A stretch of DNA of 8,565 nucleotides from Aalborgiella sp043740415. GTDB taxonomy: Bacteria > Pseudomonadota > Gammaproteobacteria > Burkholderiales > Burkholderiaceae_C. The position numbers were made by a program, and so were the translations under genes. The stretch is taken from contig JAYUCJ010000164.1 in the NCBI GenBank assembly GCA_043740415.1, forward strand, positions 1 through 8,565. Reading direction: 5' to 3'. A model generated the notes under the pieces. That model was not told where the DNA came from. It saw only the letters and a program-made list of their open reading frames with translations, and did not search any database. Shown here one piece after another: positions 6,164-8,565 of the stretch. Each line of letters opens with the position of its first letter. Within the stretch, counting starts at the first letter, position 1.

Positions 6164-7521
6164 CAGAACACCTTTGCGTCATAAAATGTTTTACCAGCTT
6201 TGTTTTTTTCTTTTGTAATCAATCGAAAACTATATGGCATTTTATTCAATCCATCTCCTAATAATCCAAAATATGTAATAGCTGCAGCAACTGGCATTCC
6301 AGGCACATTTAAAATATCCCTAGAAATACCTGGCAATGAAATTTGAAATACGTCATGAAGTCCAGACATCGCATTAACACCATATATCTCATTTGCAATT
6401 CTGGATACTTTTCCACCTTCACAAGCCATGCACTCTGGATCTAATTTTTCATTTCCTTGTGTGCCAATATTATTAGCCCCTTCGCGCGGCATTTCATTTT
6501 CACCTTTAACCACAGCATCCCCACCAGGGCCAGCATCTAATTTATAACCAACAGTATCTTCATAAGCTTTCGGAGTTGCTCTCATTAGATAACTAAATGC
6601 ACCAGTCTGTGCACCGTCAGCAAATTTACCGCCGCCCAACTTCGAACCAGCGCCGCCAATCATGGCACTTTTTATCGTGCCTACAACCATATTATCCGTT
6701 TTCCAATTATTTCCTAGTTCGCTTAAGCCGCCTGCCATTGCACCTGATTTACAACTACCACCACCTGCGACACTGCTTAAGCAACCAGCACCTGCTTGAA
6801 TTGCAATTTTTCCAGCACTCCCAGCGCCCAGTTCTAACCCTTTGGCTAAAGCATCTGCGCCAAACATAATTCCCGCCGTAAACGCGCCGGTCAATGCACC
6901 TTTTAACGTTCCCGTACTCGCAAACCCTGACAGCGCCCCGGTAGCCAACGCTAGTGGTAGAGAGCTGGCAACGAATAAGGTAGGTGCTAACCACGTCAAT
7001 GCATAGGGTGCAGCGATAGCCACCACAATACCCAATACAGCTCTAAAGATCGGGCTTTTCCACGCTTTCTTCCAAGTCTTGGTTAACCAGTTGTAGCCAC
7101 TCGGATCCGTCAGATTCAACGGGTTGTTCATCACATACGCATAGCGGTTATGACTCTGCAAATCATCCGGTGCCTGGATATACGGATCCGCACTCATGAA
7201 CCGGCCAATCAGCGGGTCATAGATGCGGCCATTCATGTTGATGATGCCCATCTCATCGATGTGCTCGTGCATGGTGAAGCCACGGTCGATGTACTGGCCG
7301 GTGATGACGTCTAGGGTGTCGGCGGTGCCGTTGACTTGTCGGCGCTTGCCCCACGGGTCATAGGCCAGTCGCTCGACCACCACGCCTGCGTTGTTGGTGA
7401 TGGCCACGATGCTGCCCAGCTGGTCGTGGTGCAGGTAGCTGCTGGTGTAGGGGGCGACGCCTTTGGGTAGCGCCGGGGCTGCGATGGTGCCGCCTGAGGT
7501 GCTGACGCGCATGGTGTGCAT
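6163..7521 (-). CDS. RHS-repeat protein, C-terminal core with a divergent toxin tip (5'-truncated)
   Basis: The first in-frame ATG gives 452 residues, whereas full RHS proteins usually exceed 1,000. Residues 25-143 are the RHS-associated core domain (HDQLGSIVAITN, YDPWGKRR, GFTMHEHIDEMGIINMNGR, YDPLIGRFMSADP), ending in the usual boundary PLNLTDPSGY. Residues 159-230 form a hydrophobic, glycine/alanine-rich linker with one or two possible membrane segments. The tip from about 310 carries MACEGG, YGVNAMSGLHDVFQ (380-393) and NVPGMPVAAAITYFG (405-419). I know similar 'LHD...N-x-P-x-M-P-x-A' tails from RHS and haemagglutinin toxins but cannot name an activity. GC content falls sharply after DPSGY (about 7100), typical of an exchanged tip. 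The reading frame continues upstream to 7680 without a start codon, so the gene is a truncated copy or an orphan tip module and may not be secreted. Confidence 0.85.
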   Translation of the reverse strand: MHTMRVSTSGGTIAAPALPKGVAPYTSSYLHHDQLGSIVAITNNAGVVVERLAYDPWGKRRQVNGTADTLDVITGQYIDRGFTMHEHIDEMGIINMNGRIYDPLIGRFMSADPYIQAPDDLQSHNRYAYVMNNPLNLTDPSGYNWLTKTWKKAWKSPIFRAVLGIVVAIAAPYALTWLAPTLFVASSLPLALATGALSGFASTGTLKGALTGAFTAGIMFGADALAKGLELGAGSAGKIAIQAGAGCLSSVAGGGSCKSGAMAGGLSELGNNWKTDNMVVGTIKSAMIGGAGSKLGGGKFADGAQTGAFSYLMRATPKAYEDTVGYKLDAGPGGDAVVKGENEMPREGANNIGTQGNEKLDPECMACEGGKVSRIANEIYGVNAMSGLHDVFQISLPGISRDILNVPGMPVAAAITYFGLLGDGLNKMPYSFRLITKEKNKAGKTFYDAKVF

Positions 7522-7680
7522 GGCGAAGGTGATGCCGCCGGCTTGCAGGTAGTGTTTGTGTTCGGTGATGCCTGTGCTTTTGAGTTCTTTCTCATAGGTC
7601 AGGCCTAGGCTGTCTTCACCGTTTAAGTACCAGGTGGTGCCCGGGTTGGGGCCACCGACAGCGACTTGTTTGATGCTGTA
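7522..7680 (-). pseudogene. Remnant of the RHS coding frame upstream of the first ATG
   Basis: Translation in the RHS frame continues upstream through typical repeat sequence (VAVGGPNPGTTWYLNGEDS, LGLTYEKELKSTGITEHKHY, LQAGGITF) up to codon TAC at 7678-7680. The next upstream codon is TAA (7681-7683). No ATG, GTG or TTG occurs in frame within this stretch. The N-terminal two-thirds of the RHS gene has therefore been lost at this exact point, where the AT-rich PIN module begins. Confidence 0.85.
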
Positions 7681-7684
7681 TTAA

Positions 7685-7720
7685 ATATCTTCGAAAATAT
7701 GTTAATATTGCCGAAGATAT
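7685..7720. promoter_or_regulatory. Perfect 9-bp inverted repeat overlapping the PIN start codon (putative operator)
   Basis: ATATCTTCG (7685-7693) and CGAAGATAT (7712-7720) are exact reverse complements separated by 18 AT-rich bases. The right arm includes the first two bases of the PIN start codon. Toxin-antitoxin operons are usually autoregulated through such palindromes bound by the ribbon-helix-helix antitoxin, so this is a likely operator. No strong -35/-10 pair could be assigned. Confidence 0.6.
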
Positions 7721-8180
7721 GAATATTTCTCCAAAACTCATTTTTGATACCAATATTCTGGTAGCGGCAACACGCAATGCCCAAGGGCCATCGTTTGCCT
7801 TAATACAGCATGTTCGTCTTGCAAAAGTGCGACTGTTTTGCAGTCCAGCGTTGTTTTTGGAGTATGAATCGGTATTGAAGCGACCTGCTCAATTGCAAGC
7901 TTCAGGTTTATCGACTGACGACGTTGACGCCATTTTGAATGAACTAGCGCGTTTTATTGAACCCGTGACGACGCACTACCAATGGCGACCACAACTGCGT
8001 GATCCAGCTGATGAAATGGTGCTTGAAGCTGCCGTCAACGGCCAAGTTCAAGCCATCGTTACCTACAATCTGCGCGACTTTGGTCCGGCCAAGCTGTTTG
8101 GCATTCCCGTTATTAACCCGCAGCAAGCATTTGCCATGTTTGATCTGCAATATCCACTCATTTTTAAGGAGTCCTCATGA
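7719..8180 (+). CDS. PIN-domain toxin (PIN_3-type putative ribonuclease)
   Basis: A 153-residue single PIN domain, the usual size for type II toxin-antitoxin ribonucleases. The fold starts at once (KLIFDTNILVAATRN), which fixes the start at ATG 7719 although its ribosome-binding site is poor. Acidic metal-binding residues are in place: D10 in FDTN, E48 in LFLEYESVLKR, D96 and D99 in RDPADEMVLEAA, and the late motif TYNLRDF with N118 and D121. The protein would cleave RNA in a magnesium-dependent way when released from its antitoxin; its target cannot be predicted. Its stop overlaps the start of the antitoxin gene by four bases (ATGA, 8177-8180). Toxin first, antitoxin second is the reverse of the more common order. 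The gene begins directly at the truncated end of the RHS frame. Confidence 0.93.
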   Translation: MNISPKLIFDTNILVAATRNAQGPSFALIQHVRLAKVRLFCSPALFLEYESVLKRPAQLQASGLSTDDVDAILNELARFIEPVTTHYQWRPQLRDPADEMVLEAAVNGQVQAIVTYNLRDFGPAKLFGIPVINPQQAFAMFDLQYPLIFKESS

Positions 8181-8419
8181 GTAATTACGCTTTAAGATTG
8201 CCAGATTCTTTGAAAAATGCTGCGAAACGTCTGGCCGCTGCCGACGATACAACGATGAACCAGCTGTTTGTCGTTGCCATTGCCGAAAAAATCAGCGCGA
8301 TGGAAACAGCGTCATTTTTTGAACGCCGCGCTGCACTGGCCGATAAAGCCAAAGCTGATGCAGCTTGGGGCAAAGTGGGTGCACGCGATCCGCTTCCTGC
8401 AGATCAATGGATGAAATAA
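8177..8419 (+). CDS. Ribbon-helix-helix antitoxin partner of the PIN toxin
   Basis: An 80-residue protein with a ribbon-helix-helix-like N-terminus: strand YALRLPDSL (4-12), helix NAAKRLAAA (14-22), then helix TTMNQLFVVAIAEKISAME (25-43). It resembles antitoxins often annotated HicB-like or YlcI/YnfO-like. The charged alanine-rich C-terminal half (FFERRAALADKAKADAAWGKV) probably wraps the toxin. A strong AAGGAG at 8166-8171 inside the toxin gene and the 4-base overlap ensure coupled translation and probably more antitoxin than toxin. It likely binds the inverted repeat at 7685-7720 to repress the operon. No antitoxin partner other than this gene is present nearby. Confidence 0.87.
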   Translation: MSNYALRLPDSLKNAAKRLAAADDTTMNQLFVVAIAEKISAMETASFFERRAALADKAKADAAWGKVGARDPLPADQWMK

Positions 8420-8422
8420 TTG

Positions 8423-8450
8423 ATAAATACGCTCTAGCCGGCGTATTTAT
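8423..8450. terminator. Perfect 10-bp hairpin after the toxin-antitoxin operon
   Basis: ATAAATACGC (8423-8432) and GCGTATTTAT (8441-8450) are exact reverse complements around an 8-base loop, four bases after the antitoxin stop (8417-8419 TAA). It ends in an AT-rich stretch without a true U-tract. A terminator is plausible. The right side of the hairpin belongs to copy C of the 46-bp repeat. Confidence 0.6.
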
Positions 8451-8477
8451 TTCCTAAATAGCTATTAAATTTAGGCT
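8432..8477 (-). repeat. 46-bp dispersed repeat, copy C
   Basis: Read on minus, this is AGCCT, 8 bases, TAGCTA, 9 bases, TAAATAC, GCCG, GCTAGAG, aligning without gaps to copy A at 33 of 46 positions; the last 18 bases (TAAATACGCCGGCTAGAG) differ from copy A at one. It follows the antitoxin gene. Confidence 0.72.
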
Positions 8478-8565
8478 ATGTCACCATTAGCTGTTGAAAC
8501 GATTTCAAGCCAAGCGAAGTAGCCAAGAAAGCAGCAGCAGAATCGTTGTCGACATGTCGATCTAG
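8478..8565. other. Window end without an assignable gene
   Basis: These 88 bases hold no recognisable gene. A minus-strand frame is open from the window edge to a TAG at 8476-8478 (29 codons, ending SFQQLMVT), but other frames are also open here and no family is recognised. Confidence 0.3.

Noticed and set aside
7311..7595. 94-codon proline/serine-rich frame on minus next to the RHS start
   Set aside because: It is the RHS coding sequence read in another frame; the RHS frame shows clear core motifs.
8476..8565. Possible C-terminus of a minus-strand gene entering from the right edge
   Set aside because: Only 29 codons are visible, other frames are open too, no family is recognised, and the stop falls at the edge of repeat copy C.
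1..8565. CRISPR array, tRNA, rRNA, or insertion sequence with transposase
   Set aside because: No regularly spaced direct repeats, no tRNA-like cloverleaf, no rRNA sequence and no transposase motifs were seen on either strand.

Overview
The window looks like a chromosomal segment from a betaproteobacterium, probably of the Comamonadaceae (Rhodoferax/Polaromonas-like). This is inferred from protein style, GC-rich catabolic genes with AT-rich intergenic spacers, and two families of small intergenic repeats. No marker gene fixes the genus.

Layout. (1) Positions 1-210 hold the 3' end of a gene on + that resembles the C-terminus of a CCA-adding tRNA nucleotidyltransferase. (2) Positions 221-4363 hold a divergent sugar-acid catabolic cluster. 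On the minus strand, three tightly packed genes run from 2698 down to 286: a BDH2/DHRS6-like SDR resembling 2-keto-3-deoxy-L-fuconate dehydrogenase, a second SDR, and an FAH-superfamily hydrolase. On the plus strand there is a fused UxaA-type sugar-acid dehydratase, followed by an Ldh_2-family (malate/lactate/ureidoglycolate type) dehydrogenase that ends at 5460. Similar REP-like inverted repeats sit at 221-281 and 4304-4363. (3) From 7680 down to 5548 on minus is a polymorphic-toxin locus: a 5'-truncated RHS protein with an unrecognised AT-rich toxin tip, a small lipoprotein whose start overlaps the RHS stop by one base, and a small membrane protein. (4) Positions 7681-8450 hold a compact PIN toxin / ribbon-helix-helix antitoxin module on +, inserted exactly where the RHS coding frame ends.

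How the genes may work together. The dehydratase would make a 2-keto-3-deoxy sugar acid, an SDR would oxidise it to a 2,4-diketo-3-deoxy acid, and the FAH hydrolase would split that into pyruvate and a 2-hydroxyacid (L-lactate in the fuconate case). The Ldh_2 enzyme could oxidise a 2-hydroxyacid. The substrate is inferred. No transporter, lactonase or regulator is visible here.

The most unusual signals are: a degenerate 46-bp repeat present four times, twice inside coding sequence; an RHS tip and lipoprotein that form a candidate undescribed toxin-immunity pair; and the sharp RHS/PIN junction with a perfect inverted repeat.
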